From Apteryx mantelli (Eukaryota > Chordata > Aves > Apterygiformes > Apterygidae): a DNA stretch of 64,000 bases. The position numbers were made by a program, and so were the translations under genes. Positions 51,512-64,000 of the stretch are shown here, piece after piece. The first letter of the stretch is position 1. Each line of letters starts with the position of its first letter. The notes under the pieces were generated by a model, which was not told where the DNA came from, did not search any database, and saw nothing but the letters and a program-made list of their open reading frames with translations. The DNA is taken from NCBI RefSeq assembly GCF_036417845.1, contig NC_089979.1:116779415-116843414 (forward strand), given 5' to 3'.

Positions 51512-52019
51512 AATGGAGAACTATATCTACTTTTTCTCTGTTTAGTGGCCTAGATGAAGTAGGGTATGTGTTTGCATGGGCTGCTGTTAGGTAGAGACCT
51601 TGTCTCCAGGTGTCTGTTTTCTTTCCTGACAAAAACAGCAGCCATCTCCCTCCATCTTACTACTTTTAGGATCTAAACAACCTTCCTCATGCCTTTGGCC
51701 CTTCAGTGTGCTCTCTTCATCTTGCATAACGCACTCTCTTTGGGGGCTGAAGTCAGGATATGCTGTAGGCCCTGACTCAGTGTATCCCTCCGAGGCCCTG
51801 AGAGGATTTTAAGCTGACCTGCCTGGAAGGGAAACACTGCCATTACATCTGTGCAGTAAGGTGAAAAGCAGACCTGCGGCCACAGCAGATTATTTGCTGA
51901 CTGTAGTTCAGATTCAAAGCATGCACCCTGTGAGTAGACAAGGGGTCAGGATACTCCTGTGTCTGGTGGGATCCAGTCAGTTCTTCGAACAATTTTTCCC
52001 CATGTCAGGGCTGTTACAC

Positions 52020-52165
52020 AGATAAGTGAGAGCGATATGATCCCCTTTCCTCATGGGGCAGAGAAGTGAACAGAGCCCAAAGTCCTCAGTAAAATCAGGG
52101 GTAGAGCCAGAATTAAAACCCAGGAATCTGACCTGCCGGACCAGATCTACGTCTGTGCTGCGGGA
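52020..52165 (+). mobile_element. MIR-like SINE fragment
   Basis: The sequence passes through tgatcccctttcctcatggg (52037 on), gcagagaagtgaacagagcc, gggtagagccagaattaaaa and cccaggaatctgacctgcc. This is the order of the MIR 3' half (tgatccccattttacagatg, cagagaagttaagtgactt, ggcagagccaggaatagaac, ccaggagtcctgact). Confidence 0.6.
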
Positions 52166-53998
52166 AGGTCATGTAAATCTGCCAGATTGTTACCTCCTAG
52201 AAAGTCTATCAATTGCAAATGCATCATGAGTACTTCTGTCTGCAGGGAGGTCACGGTGGTGTCTGTTGACAGCTGGGTGTCAGAGAAACTAAACTATGAG
52301 GAAAATCTCTATTTGATGTGTAGCCTACTTAATTTGTTAAAATGAATGTTTGCAGCATATACAATGGCTTGAATTTTGACCTTGCTATAAATTACAATTT
52401 ATTGCAATGTGTTGCTCACTACAGAATATATTCGAGCTGCTTGGAGCCATCTGGGAATGCACTTTCACAATTACTTCTCCAGGGATACAGGGATTTTCAA
52501 CATATTCTTTTCCTTGCAGTCGACACCCTATTAAGGTGATGACAAACCTTAGTGACTGTAATTTAGCACTGGATCTGAAGTGAGGTACCCAATTTGCTTA
52601 CCTAATGATAAAATCAATAGGCACAAAAATGCTGCAAGGGCAAGTCTCTGTTTTCCTGTTTGCCTCCTCTGGCAAGGAGTACAGCGATGTAGCTTAGTGA
52701 ATTATGTGAATGGCCTGTTGTGTGACTTGAGAAACATTAAAGTAGAAAAAATATCACATCTCTTTTAGGGAGCTTGCCAAAGTGTTTTGGAGGGCGGCAC
52801 AGCAATGTCTATAATCAATTGTCATTGGCAAAATACCATATTGCATTTCTTAAGATATCCTTGCAGGACAGTTTTTTTTTTCTCCCCTCTACCACTTCTG
52901 TTGTCAGAGACCTGCAGTAATCTCTTAGCTGGATTTCCCAATGTTAAGAATTTTCTCTGTAGTGGCTAAACTGGTGCTCAGAGCTTTTATTGTATGTCAG
53001 GGATGTTCCTATGCATTTGAAAGCAACATTGTTCGCAAGGAACTACAGAAAAGATATTAAAAGTTTTTCAATCCCTTTCTCTGCTAAATCCACAGGAGCA
53101 AATGATGTTTCCCCACTGCCCAAGCCAGACCAGTCTTATCTGTTGTTATTTGGGAGGACCTTGCTCACTTCAGTTACAAGTATGAGTACTGTTAGTGACT
53201 TAGTCCCTTATTTTATCAACCTGTAGCCTCTAAATCAGTCTTTCCAATTAAGGTGGTGTTTCAGATACCCCTTGGTACCACCCTATGCCCCTGGGAGCCG
53301 TCAGGCTGTGGGGACCTGTGGTTCCCTGGGGCTCAGCAGTAGCAAGGTCGCTCTGACCACTGCAAAAGCAGAGCCTGTCTTTCACATCAGCCTTATCTGA
53401 ATGAAGCCAAGGGAAAGGCAGACGAGCTTTGAATGATGCCACTGAAAGCCCAGGCCTTTGATGCCAAGTTGCCCTGACCTCCTGTAAATGACAGCAGTGC
53501 CCGGGAGCACAAGGCACGAGCAGCATTTCCTGCCTTAATTTCCTTGTGGCATGCCTGGCTGGATGTAGCGTGCCTGGGAGGAGGCAGGCCCTTGTGAGAT
53601 ATTAGCACCTTGCATGGAGAAGCTAGTTAATGAATGTGTATCAAAGGCAAATCCTAACTTCTCTTGTCACGCATCACTGCCGCTTAGAGCCCCTTCCCAC
53701 AGCGGAGAGCATTGGAGCACCATGCTCATTAACCATGGTGCTATTTGGCCTGCTATGCTCTTTCCTGATGTCACAGCTGTACAAACTAGGCTTGCTCAAA
53801 AGCCTGTGGTTTAGTGTATAGCAGAGCTTGACAACTCACGTGGAGGAAGCTAGCCCTTCAAATCATCGCTGTGGTGCCCAAAGAGCATGGGCAGGGTTAG
53901 CAAGAAAGCAACCACTGCCCCACGGACCGACTGCGCTACTACAGCCCACTCAGATCTCCCCCAGGACCGGAGGTGTTCTGCGATGCTTACAGTGTATT

Positions 53999-54120
53999 TA
54001 GGCCTCCATTCAGAAAAGCACCAAAATCTATTCTGAAATCAATGCAACTTAAGCACATTCTAACTTTAATTGCATGTTTAGAATGCTTTATTTAACAAGT
54101 ATGCATTCCTGAATGGTGCC
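53999..54120. mobile_element. Hairpin (MITE-like) element with ggc..ccattcag ends
   Basis: The left end ggcctccattcag (54001) pairs with the right end ctgaatggtgcc (54109-54120). Inside are gaaatcaatgcaacttaagc and cattctaactttaattgc. This resembles a sauropsid repeat of the form cagcaaagcacttaagcac, cttcaatggga, then the mirror. The terminal inverted repeat is visible; the family is from memory. Confidence 0.55.
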
Positions 54121-57100
54121 ATTTTCTGCTGTCTTATATTAATAGACTGAGATAATTTCAGGGGTATGGTATAGTGAAAGGAAGCATTTTTCATTTCAAA
54201 AAATGCTTGCTGTCAGCAAAGGAAGAGACTAGTGCAATTTCTCACTTTTCTGGGCAGATTCCTCACTGTCCCACATGGAAGGCTTACAGCAATTATATTG
54301 CTTTGCATTGCTATTTCTCCAGTTAGATGTGAATTGCTAAAACTTGGGACAGTTATTTGCAGACACATCAGATCAAGTTCTAAAAAAATTAAACTCTCCC
54401 AGGGGATGAAATGAGGAAAGAAGAAACTGAGTAGGTGAGTCTCCTGGGTTTTAACTATGTAGTTGCCTCATTTCAGATTTGGGATAAATTAGGCTAAGAA
54501 CCATTGTGTATTACCATTCTGAGGAACCTATATTTTCATTCACGGTCTTTCATAGGTTCATCATTATAACTGAACATCATGCCATTGACCTTGCAGGACA
54601 GGAGATTCTCATATCTTTTAAGGTTTGGGTGGGTGACACAACCTCTACGTACTAGGAAATTGCACTGTGCTCCTTTCAAGTGTGGACAGAACTTTCGTTT
54701 CTTGTTCTGTAATACCACTGTTTCTGTGATCAGTGCTGATTTCTCCTTATAGATCTCATATGAAGTGAGTTTAGAGGTTTTTTTCATTAAACATGTCCTC
54801 TACTTTTTTTCTTAAACTGATTTTTGTGAAATTGCATACATTTCAGTTGCTTTTCTCCCAAGAAGTCTGTCTTTAGCTACTGTGGTAGGGCCTCCACCTT
54901 GCACAGAGGCGACTGACTACAAAAGACATGAGGAAATCCAGGGGCAGGTCTCTACTAGAACATATAACCTACTCCTTAAAAATACTGTGGTACAAACTGA
55001 AGATTGCTATACCTCAGGACAATTTAATGCAAGGTGGCGCAGTCCTATAGGAATGGAGAAGTAACAGAGGTGTAGCTGAATCTCACCCTCTCTGAGGCTG
55101 TGTGGAGGTGAAGGGACCCTGGCTAGTGCAGGTGGCCACGTGCACTTGCAGCAGGAGGTGTTCAGCGTCCTGTTTTAAGCATGTGCTGGTGTGTCTTTGG
55201 TTTCCCACTCTCCTCCAATATGGATGCCACAGCAGCAGCAGTAAGTGAGGCAAGCAGGTCACACTGCCACATGTGCTGAAGGTACCTTTTGCATTTTAAG
55301 ACGGTTTTAATATATTGGTACAAACCCAGACTGTGGTGTGAAGATGCACAGTGAGTGCTCACATTTGTTTGAAGCATCTGTTGAGCAAACTTAAATTAAA
55401 CTGGCTTAAACAGGTGCAACTGTTTATCCTGGGAGCTGCAACAGTGTAATTAGCTTGAATTTGGGCTCTTTGTTCTCTGTGATGGATTGGGCCTGAGTTT
55501 CTTTGTGTTTTCAGGTGGTCCTCTCAGTTCAAAGTAGAAACGTGCTGGTGAATCACTGCTCTTGCCTATCTTCTCTGGAATAGTCACAAAAAATAAATGA
55601 ATGTCTTTGGAAATGTGGGTTACAATTACTTTCATCTGACCAGAGTGGAAAGGTTGGCTGTAGCATCACCTGTGCTGACTCCCTTGCCTTCCTAAAGTTA
55701 ATAGGTATCTGAGCAGCTGATGTTCCTGCGATAATGACTACAGGGGTAGTCTCAGTAAGGCTGACAGCTAACAGCAGGAAAGGAACGATGTCAAAAATGT
55801 GTGAGTGTCAGTCAGAAGCAGCTGTATTACTTTAGCATCAGACCTTCACAAAAGATGCAACAAAGGTGCTTGGAAACATTTCCTGCCTTGTTTTTCCAGA
55901 CTAATTTGTGGGGGGGACACCTCACAATGAATGGAGCAAAATATCCTATTCATCTGAGGGGGGCAAGCACTCACTGGCAGTCCTTTACATCTCTTTCTAA
56001 TCTCCTTTGTGGCTTCCTGCTTGCTGTTGTGCTAGTCCTCACTCCCAGCTGGCTAGACTTGGTTTAGCCTGAAGCTATTTTTGTCACGCTCCCTTGAGGT
56101 ACCCAGTTGGAAGCTGCCTGTTTGCCTTGTGTTAATGGAAATCAGGCCCAATTATGTGCATGTGGGGGAGAAGTTGTTTCCTCTTACTCATAATGAATTG
56201 TGACCTTTCCCAGGGTCTGGCTTGTCTGTTTGTTCAATAACGTACTACCCATCACACTAAGGATAGAAATGGAAAAATCCCCAAACCTGCCCAATGGCAC
56301 AGTCATCTGTCTTCAGTTTAAGCAGCTAAAGGTGATAAAGTGCATATATTAGGCAAGCGGATATGACTGTTCAAGTGGACAGGTTTGACCCTCTGGCAGC
56401 AGGAGCACTTCAGCCGCAGTGTTTGATAGGACCATGCAGAAGAAACCCCCCATGCTCAGTGTGGAGAAGCAGCACTGGGCCTGGGGTGGAGCAGTGTGTT
56501 TGTTCCGGTCACCCTGGTTTGGCTCTGTATGGACTGGTCTCTGAGAAGATTCACCCTTGCGGGATGCATGTCTAGGTGCAGGGGCTCCAAGGGCCAGTGA
56601 AATTTGGAAATATATGTTGCCTTTGTGGAGCTGACATTGCTTTGCTTTAGGCTGTGGCACCAACAGGGAACTGGGTTTCTACATAATGATTCTCCAAAAG
56701 CAAAAGCATCACTGAAAGTCAAAACTTGCACTCTTAAGTAGGATGTGAGTGCATAAATCACATAGACTCTCAAAAATTTTTCTCTCTAGCCTTTGGCCAC
56801 AGTAGCTTCAAGCCCAATTTTTCTCTTGTTTTAAACCCTGTGTGTGTGTGAAGATGAGGCAGCTGCCAGCTGCTAAATTACCAGAACAAAGGCAAGTTTT
56901 CTAAAGCATTTTATGTAACACTTGTTCCCTTTCATTTGAGGAATGATTCATTAATGTCTCTGTTTGAGATAATTATTATGAAGGCTATAACCTTTTTCAT
57001 TATTTGAATGAACACAAAACATTACAAAGGAAAACTCTGGATGGACCTAGTTCATGCCCAACAAAAGAGGTGCTGTTCTCAGCAAGCTGTCTGTGCATGC

Positions 57101-58905
57101 ATTAACCAGCAAAGTTGTATTTACCGCATGGGTTTCAGAGCAGCAAAGTCTTCCTAAATGTTTGTTTAAGAAGCTGATGTGCTTCTGTTGTTGTTTAGAA
57201 AAAGTCTCCAGTCATTGCTTCCTTATTAGTGCGTGTCCAGCTCTGTTTTTTCCTTGTCTTCTACTGGTGCTGCTAGGCACAAGTTTGAATGTATTAAAGC
57301 ATTAAAAATACAGGGTCAAATCAAAGGGCTATTCCAAGATGTGACCATTAGAGTCTGTGGTTAGCTGCTATGTTTTCTCCCTAGCTTGGTCTCCAGCCCT
57401 GGGACTGAAAGTTTGGCTGGTGGAAGGCAGCGATGGTGGGAGCGTCACCCTGAAAACGGTGAGAGGGAGGGGGCTGGTAGCCCTCCCACACCCCTACACC
57501 CTGTGTGGGGAAATAAAAAGGGACTGACCAGATACAAAGGAGGAGAGAAGAAGAGAAAAATGGACTGAACAAAAAGAAGAAAGTAATGGAGATCAGAGGA
57601 GGACATTGGTGTGACAGGAGAAAATGGAGAAGGGGCCATAGGATGGCCTGAAACAGCAATTATAGCTGTGCTTTCTGCATTGATTTGGTCCCTCATTCCT
57701 CTTGCAAAGATGACACCAACAGCCCACCTTGGAGGCACTAGGGAGATAGGTGCTTTCCCCAAGAGCTGTGGTTTACCCTAACTTCCCTCTTTCCCACTCT
57801 AACTACTAAGTGTGCTGCAATCCTCTTCCACTGTCCCTTTTATTGACTATATCTTGGTGTGCAACATGTTGCTTCCAAAGGTCTTGAGGTGCAAGATGTC
57901 CCTCGTAATGCTACCTGTGGCTTAAAACCTGTGTGGCACTTTAAAGGAGGATTGTATGCTCTGCTTGGAATATCTAAGCACAAGAAGAAAATCATGTCTG
58001 CTCTGTTAAATCTGAGTGGGGTCTTCTTATTTTTAGTTGTTGTTTTATCTGCTGGCTTCTGTGTCTTCACAGGAATCCATGCAGAGGGAGAGCGCAACCA
58101 CTTGGTTCAAACAGAACGCTCCCTCTGGGGTCCTGTATATTTCCTGACAGTTCATTTTTAATTTTACTGTGTGTATTAACAGTTAGAAATGTTTAGAAAT
58201 GTTAGCAACCTAGCCAGTTGGAAAAATCTGAGATGACGGCATCACTGTTCAAAACCTTAATTGAGAATAGTGTTTTCTAACCTCCTGCACAATTTCATTC
58301 ATTTGAAAATTTTCCTCTTGCTTTCCAATGAGTTTTTTGTTTAATATCAGTCCTGATTCATAGATGAGAATGCCAAAAGGGCCTTTAGATCATCTAACTT
58401 AACTACAATTTCAGTAAAATATTCCTTGAAAAAACTCTATTTTGAGTACTCAAGCCTCAGATAGAAACATTATTTTTGCTGAAAATGGAAGATCTTTATC
58501 AAAATTTCTAAGCTATTATTCTTTATTTTGCACAATCTAATTTTCTGTAGTTCTCCCAGACAAATCATGTGTCCAATGGATTGTTTTCAAAATTTCGTAG
58601 AAAGTCCTGTTTATAAATTGTCAATAAGTGATGATTTGATAAGAGTTTGTCAGTTGTCACAAAATTTAATAACTCAATAGGTTCCTTGTAAACTTGCCTT
58701 ATAACTGTTCAGTATAACAGATACATTACTGATGTAACATCTCTTCAGAAGGTCTGTAAGTATTTTTAACAGTTTATAAATGGAAATGTAGTATTAAATG
58801 CAATCTTAGTATTTCTGTGATGTTAAAGCTATAGAGAACAGTATTATCTCATTTTAATTGATGTTTTCTGCACTAAGAACGAACAGCATTACCACAGGTG
58901 ACTGG
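54121..58905. other. Intergenic sequence, no gene seen
   Basis: No supported exon. It includes a 58362-58412 segment resembling a CR1 3' end (reported separately), a tandem ttagaaatgt pair (58183-58202) and a bulged hairpin at 58082-58127. Confidence 0.5.
58362..58412 (-). mobile_element. Short CR1-like 3' fragment
   Basis: gggcctttagatcatctaac resembles the reverse complement of the CR1 3' end (agggaccttaaagatcatctagt). Only about 50 bases are recognisable. Confidence 0.4.
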
Positions 58906-58990
58906 GGGCCAGGTATTAGGACTCCTGCATTTTAGTGCCAGATTTACGACTGATCTGTCATGTAAACACTGAGCAAAGTAATTGAAATCA
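58906..58990 (-). mobile_element. MIR-like SINE fragment (reverse)
   Basis: gggggccaggtattaggact followed by cctgcattttagtgccagat, then catgtaaacactgagcaaag, follows the reverse MIR pattern (gagccaggactcctgggttc, cccagctctgccactgac, gtgtgaccttgggcaagt). Confidence 0.5.
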
Positions 58991-59314
58991 GTGTATCAGT
59001 GATGATTAAGGTTCACAGCTTGCAGCTCCTTCTTAAATTGCATGTGCGGTACTCCTGGAATAAACCCGCTGATTCCAGTGGAGTGAGGTATGGAGCTACA
59101 TGAATGGCAGAGCACAACAGCACTATCAATAAAGCTCCATGGAAAGGGCACCGGCACCATTTGATAAACCCCCCTGCAAAAGCTTCATACATGGGATTAG
59201 TGTTCCCTGGGATTAGCTGTGGGAGCACCAGGAGTTCACTCAAACACGGCAGTGCTTTGCAACAATGTCAGTGGAATCGCAGAACTATAGAATAAAAATT
59301 ATCTCTGCCAAGGG

Positions 59315-59349
59315 AGACATTCAGCTCCACCATGAGGAGCTGAATGTCT
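59315..59349. repeat. Perfect 14-bp stem, 7-nt loop hairpin
   Basis: agacattcagctcc (59315-59328) and ggagctgaatgtct (59336-59349) are exact reverse complements with the loop accatga. It lies in otherwise unstructured intergenic DNA. It could be the core of an old hairpin repeat or a chance or recent palindrome. Confidence 0.95.
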
Positions 59350-59929
59350 GTAGAGACTAAAAGTGCTTAAAATTCAGGGTATGGCTCTCAGATCAGTGCT
59401 GTGCCTATCATGGCTACCACTGTGTATTGTGTGCCTGGTATTGTGAGAAGCAAAATATTTCTGTGAGCTCGATTTCATTTAAACCCACCTTTTACCTGAT
59501 CAAAAGGGATCAACCTCAGCAAAAATCTTCCTCCTTTGGCTTCTTAAGCATGAAATTTGTGATACTCTACCTCCAACAGTAACTGTAGTTTCCTGATGCA
59601 ATGGGATGCAGTAGGGAGGAGGATATGCCTTGTTTAAAGCTTCTGCAAGACAGTCCTGCCCTGCCATCTCTGTTTTTTTTTTTTTTTTTGCTTGAACAGA
59701 AGCTGTTGGAAGAACGTGATCAAAAATTATTGATTTCTGGGATGTATTTCTCTCTGCCAGTGTGAAATGTTCCATATATGCTATGCAGGGCCTTTTATTT
59801 GATCAGAATATCTGGATCAACTGAAAGTTAAAAAACCAGGCATTTTTTGTTTGAAAACTGAAATGTTTTAGCCTAAACTCAAAGCATTTCTGAAATGTCA
59901 TTCTTCTACTATATTAGAGCTGTCATTAC

Positions 59930-60140
59930 TCCAAACTCCTCTATGGCACCACAGTGGTTCTCTGTCTCCCAAAGCTGCTGTGCAATTGTGATCTCCAGTC
60001 CCTCCAGACTAGCAAGAGGGACTGTGCTGAATCATGGGAATTGCAGTTTGTTCTGGATAGTTGAGGCTCTAGGAGAAAATGAAGTTGTGAGACATCCAAA
60101 GAACAGCTTCTCCTAGGCATTGTGGGGCATTTCAGTTGGA
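59930..60140. repeat. Possible unclassified interspersed repeat
   Basis: Phrases such as gaatcatgggaattgcagtt (60029 on) and ggcattgtggggcattt (60115 on) resemble the actacaattcccatgatgc motif of several vertebrate non-autonomous DNA transposons, here in reverse. Boundaries are not clear. Confidence 0.3.
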
Positions 60141-62399
60141 AGTTCTTTTTAAAAAGAAAACCTTAACGTTAATAATTTTTTGCATTTTCTTGTAGTGGAA
60201 ACTCCTCTTCTCCCCCCAGTCCAACACTTCCCAAACCTCTGGCCTGGGATTCCCTGTGTGGGAAGTAGATAAAAGTCACTGTCATATTCTTAAGCAAAGG
60301 ATGGTTTGAGGTCATATAGGAGGAGTTGGTGACTCAACTTGCAACTACTGACACAAATGGTTGAATTCCAGAATTTCCTCTGCCTGTTATTAGCATAAAA
60401 TGAAGAAAGAGCACACTCTCTAGAGAGGTGTGGATCCTTAGGAGCTGGTGCACATGAAGATCTCAGGAAATTAAGGATCTACAAACAACAGCCAGATACT
60501 GTGGTTGAGCACCGCTTGGGATGTCACTCAGCGTTGGCACGTTGACTGTCAGTGCATATGCACATGGCTTGCTGTCACATCTCCTTGAGACTGGGCACCG
60601 CAGGTCAGCCATCCCTGTGGAGCTATAGGAGGTTGTTGTGCACAGTGCTTTTTATTTCCCGAAAGGAGATGGGAACGTTAGGGCCATGCGAGCCGCTTTC
60701 CCGTTCCTGGGCAGCTGTCCAAGGTAGCTACCCTCCCTTTTATATCCACATGCTTGCTGCCCTCACTGAGATATTTCGTCCTCCTGCTCAAGTTCAGCCA
60801 TATTTTTGTCAACAAATGTGCATCACTTATCAGTAGAACAATGTGTCTCAAAGGTTTAATTTAAGCTCTCGCTATATTTTCTTTCCTTTTTGTTGATTTG
60901 TTTGTGAAGAATAGCAAAGGAAGTGAGCAACTTCTGAGCTGGGGTAGGAGTGAAATGTATTTTATTATAGGGACATTTAAAGGATTTATCTCTAAGGAAA
61001 AAATCACCCATAATTTATCTGTAAAAGTAACTCTCAAGTTACTTACTCGTATGAATTTTTTTAAGGATATGTATCTTTTGAGCATTTGTCCTATTAAAGC
61101 AGGCAAAATCATACTGTTGACTTTTAAGTTCAACAATAGACAGAGAATTAGTGGCTGGCCCCAACAGGGCAGAAAGTGGAATCAAATATAAAGACATAAA
61201 GATACCTGGCTGTATGTGAGGTAATTGAATCTCTGATACACATGCTGATTTTCTTAGTATTTAGCAATAATGCCAGAGTTGTGTGAGCTCTGAGACGGGT
61301 GACGTATCATCCCTTAGAGCCATCCACAGATGGATGCAGATAACAGGATGTATTTTGCTCATTGCAAATTAATTTTTTTGTAGTTAGTGGGTATTGTTAT
61401 CTTATTCCAGTACTGTGAGTGCTTGATTTTTGTGGTGCTAATGGAGAACTACCACTGCCTAAGTTTTCTGAGAAACCTGTTTAATAGGCTTGATTGGGAC
61501 ATTAAAACATGCAGGTAGAACTCTGTGTGTGCCATAGGCTGATAAAGGTAACAGGGCAAAATGAGCTCTGAATATCTTCTAGCCTAATTCAGCAGCATTT
61601 TCCTCTAGTGAAAGCTCTAAAAAGGTCTAATGAAAGAAGAATATCCCTAGCCACTTGCCAAAATGGGAAATTTGGTGGTATCTGAGTGCTTTTGCAGTGG
61701 TGTACTTGTTTGAATCTAGCAGAACTGGATTTCTAATTGGAAAACTAATTGTTCAATTAGTTTGGGAGCAGGTAGAAAAAGGAAAAGACTATTTTTATCC
61801 TACAAACCATGCATGAAAATGATATTTACCATTGTTCCATTTCACAATAGGAGGAGAGCACATGTAATATGTAAATGACCAGCTGTTATTCTGATTCCCA
61901 GCTTCTTCAGCTGATGGAAAGCTAACAAGTTCTGCTGCTGCTACTGCACAAGGTAGGGTTAAAAATGGATGAACCAACTTGCCTATACTGAAAAACAGTT
62001 TAAGCTGAGAATTTTGAACTGAATTCTAAAGCTTTAAATTCTTTATACTAAAAATGCTGTTTCCATCTTTAACAGTCTTTTATTTTTTTCTTTCTGCTTG
62101 TATATGTAACGTGCATGGATAGGAGCAAAGTTAGGGAAATACAAGAAATGGCAAACATCTTAGACCTAGGAAGTTTCTTATCTCTGCTGCTGTCAGAACA
62201 TGCTTGAGCCTGGCGAACTGGCACTATTTTTCTGATGCTAAAGAATGTAATTTCTGTCTTTCCTTCATCTTTTCATGTGAGATAGGAAGGAACAAAGGAA
62301 ACTTCCAGCTTGCTCCTTACATTCAAGGAAGGATTCCTTTTAATCTGGCATAATTTGTTAACCAAATGTTGTACTCTGATTCAGAAATATTACCATGTG
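60141..62399. other. Intergenic sequence, no gene seen
   Basis: AT-rich with no supported exon. A 9-bp perfect inverted repeat (aaactaatt / aattagttt, loop gttc) lies at 61742-61763. Confidence 0.5.
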
Positions 62400-62540
62400 G
62401 CCCAAGCACAGGACTGAGAGATGAAATAGCCCAAATTTGTTCTTAGCTCTTTCAGAAGTGGAAATCAGGCAAGTTCATTTGACATTTTCATGACTCTGCA
62501 AAATGGGGAAAGATACATTATTTAGGATAAAGAAAGTTAA
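62400..62540 (-). mobile_element. MIR-like SINE fragment (reverse)
   Basis: caagcacaggactgagagat, ttgttcttagctctttcaga, atcaggcaagttcatttgac and ctctgcaaaatggggaaaga follow the reverse MIR order (gcacaggactgggagtcagg, ttctagtcccagctctgcc, ttgggcaagtcacttaacc, ctgtaaaatggggataatg). Confidence 0.6.
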
Positions 62541-64000
62541 TTTATTAACATTTAAGAGCCAGTTTGAGGTCTCCAGACAAAAAGTATTGTAGGAAATGTT
62601 AGAAGTGTAGAAAAGAGTCACTGTTATAGTTCAGACAAATCTTTCTTTTCCCTCATCAATCAACTTAGTTTGATCTGAAATGACAATTAAATGTATAATG
62701 TTCGAACAGCAGTTTTAAGCCTGAGCTGGGTTTTCAGCTGGTCTAAGTCACCCTTGCAACTAGCCTTTATATTGTTCTTTAGAATGAAAGAGTGACCAGT
62801 GAGATGCAGTGATGTACAGTGTTGACTAAAGTGTGGTTGGTGAGCCTGGGAAAAGGAAAGTTTGCTGGAATAGTTGAAAAGTCTATTGGCTCATTATCTC
62901 CTAGCTGGAAAAAACGAAAGTGATACATTAGTGACAGGACTAATGCAGAGCGTCCCAGCACACTGTCAGCCAAAAGCGCTTCTGCTTCCTAGCATTAGCA
63001 CTTGTCAGTTTTCACAGACTTTGCTAAATACATATTTACTGAAAGTTCCTCAGGAAGAGAGGAAGAGGTATAAAAGCCTCGCTTCCTCCATTTGCTCACT
63101 GCCAACACTGAATGCAGCCTTTGTGCCTTGTGCAAGGGTGACAAATCTTGCTTTCCATTACTGCTCTGCGCTGACAAGGGTACGGTGTGTGTGTTGATAG
63201 TCTCTGCCAACAGCTCAGTAGATCCTCCATGGGAGCATCATCGAGGGGCTGTGAGCTGGGTCACCCCTACTGGAAGAGGCAGACTACACTGGCATGCAGA
63301 CAGTGCCCTGATTTACCAGGGACTGCTGAACCTTTCCTCCGCCTAGGCCAAGGGCACCCTTACTTCCATGGGGACTTAGTTTCTTTTCTGTCAGCTCTCT
63401 CTTGCCTGTAAAATTGCCAGTCCTTAAGAGCTCTGTCTGATCAGCTCCTGACACTTGTTGCTGTCTCTAGGACCCAGCAAGCTATCTGCCCTTTTCCAGC
63501 ATATCCATGTCCTGAGCAAAGACAACGTTCACTGTGACCCTCGGCTCAAACTATGTTTGTGTCTGTACATGGTCTCAGTATTTTCTGGGTGCCTGACACC
63601 TCAGATAGACCTGTTCCAAAGCTAACAGGAGCCAAGGAAAAAATTGCCTTATGAGTTTTCTGAGTTTTGTCTTATAGAGAAATATGAACTAGAGGCCCAA
63701 ACCTTCAAAGTTATGGTTTTAAAGGCATACCCTTATGAGGAGTGGCAGTCCCACTGAAGGCACCGGGTTTACAAACAAGGATACAGGTCATTCTTGGTGG
63801 CACAAACCTGCCTCTCTGCTGTTGCTCATGGCTCTCATGATATACAATTATCTTCCTGACTGGAAGCTGAGATTCACTTAGGTTCATTTCTTTTTTTATT
63901 CCCTCTAAGAGGTGAGCCCATCTCAGGCACTGGCAGTAAACACAGTTAACATTTTCACCTTTGAGTCTACGTTTGCCTGAAACCAAGGTTCTCTGCAGGA
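62541..64000. other. Intergenic sequence to window end, no gene seen
   Basis: No supported exon. The 107-codon frame at 62874-63197 and its antisense partner have no recognisable features. Confidence 0.5.

Noticed and set aside
62779..62973. Minus-strand IPANF peptide resembling the SH3 FFPANF motif of STAC
   Set aside because: Only a five-residue match. The flanking sequence does not fit an SH3 domain and no neighbouring STAC exon is visible.
27821..64000. STAC exons on the minus strand
   Set aside because: A by-eye search for the SH3 DDWWKGK and FFPANFV signatures and the C1 Cys pattern found nothing, so no feature is claimed.

Overview
The window is vertebrate nuclear DNA. It is AT-rich and gene-poor, with spliced exons, one CpG island and many old, diverged interspersed repeats. 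Those repeats (CR1 LINE 3' ends of an old sauropsid type, MIR/CORE-SINE pieces, hairpin elements with GGGCCT-type ends, and a decayed DIRS-type retroelement) point to a sauropsid: a bird, crocodilian or turtle. I cannot decide among these from the sequence. No young CR1 copy is visible.

One gene is well supported: DCLK3 (doublecortin-like kinase 3) on the + strand, from the CpG-island promoter near 1.8-2.5 kb to poly(A) signals near 27.8 kb. Five coding exons join in frame with GT/AG borders: 2249-2318, 16540-18422, 24988-25120, 26053-26220 and 27094-27290. They give a protein of 816 residues with a Pro-rich N-terminus, one doublecortin domain, a long charged linker and a complete CAMK-type kinase domain with all catalytic residues intact. 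Intron 1 is 14.2 kb and intron 2 is 6.6 kb.

The 5' leader is unusual. It has a 29-nt perfect palindrome, a G-quadruplex motif and an upstream ATG in strong context whose reading frame overlaps the DCLK3 start. The last intron ends in a tandem NAGNAG acceptor.

Layout: 1-1800 is upstream intergenic DNA with an old CR1 at about 601-1000. 1800-2480 is the CpG island with exon 1. 2319-27093 holds DCLK3 introns and exons 2-4. 27094 to about 27.8 kb is the last exon and 3' UTR. From there to 64,000 is about 36 kb of apparent intergenic DNA with no exon I can support. It holds repeat fossils: DIRS-like at 30.9-31.7 kb, CR1 at 39.3 kb, several MIR-like SINEs, hairpin elements at 51.4 and 54.0 kb, an AC microsatellite at 36.36 kb and homopolymer runs. 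Beyond the old retroelements I found no rRNA, CRISPR array, bacterial-type system or virus-like element.
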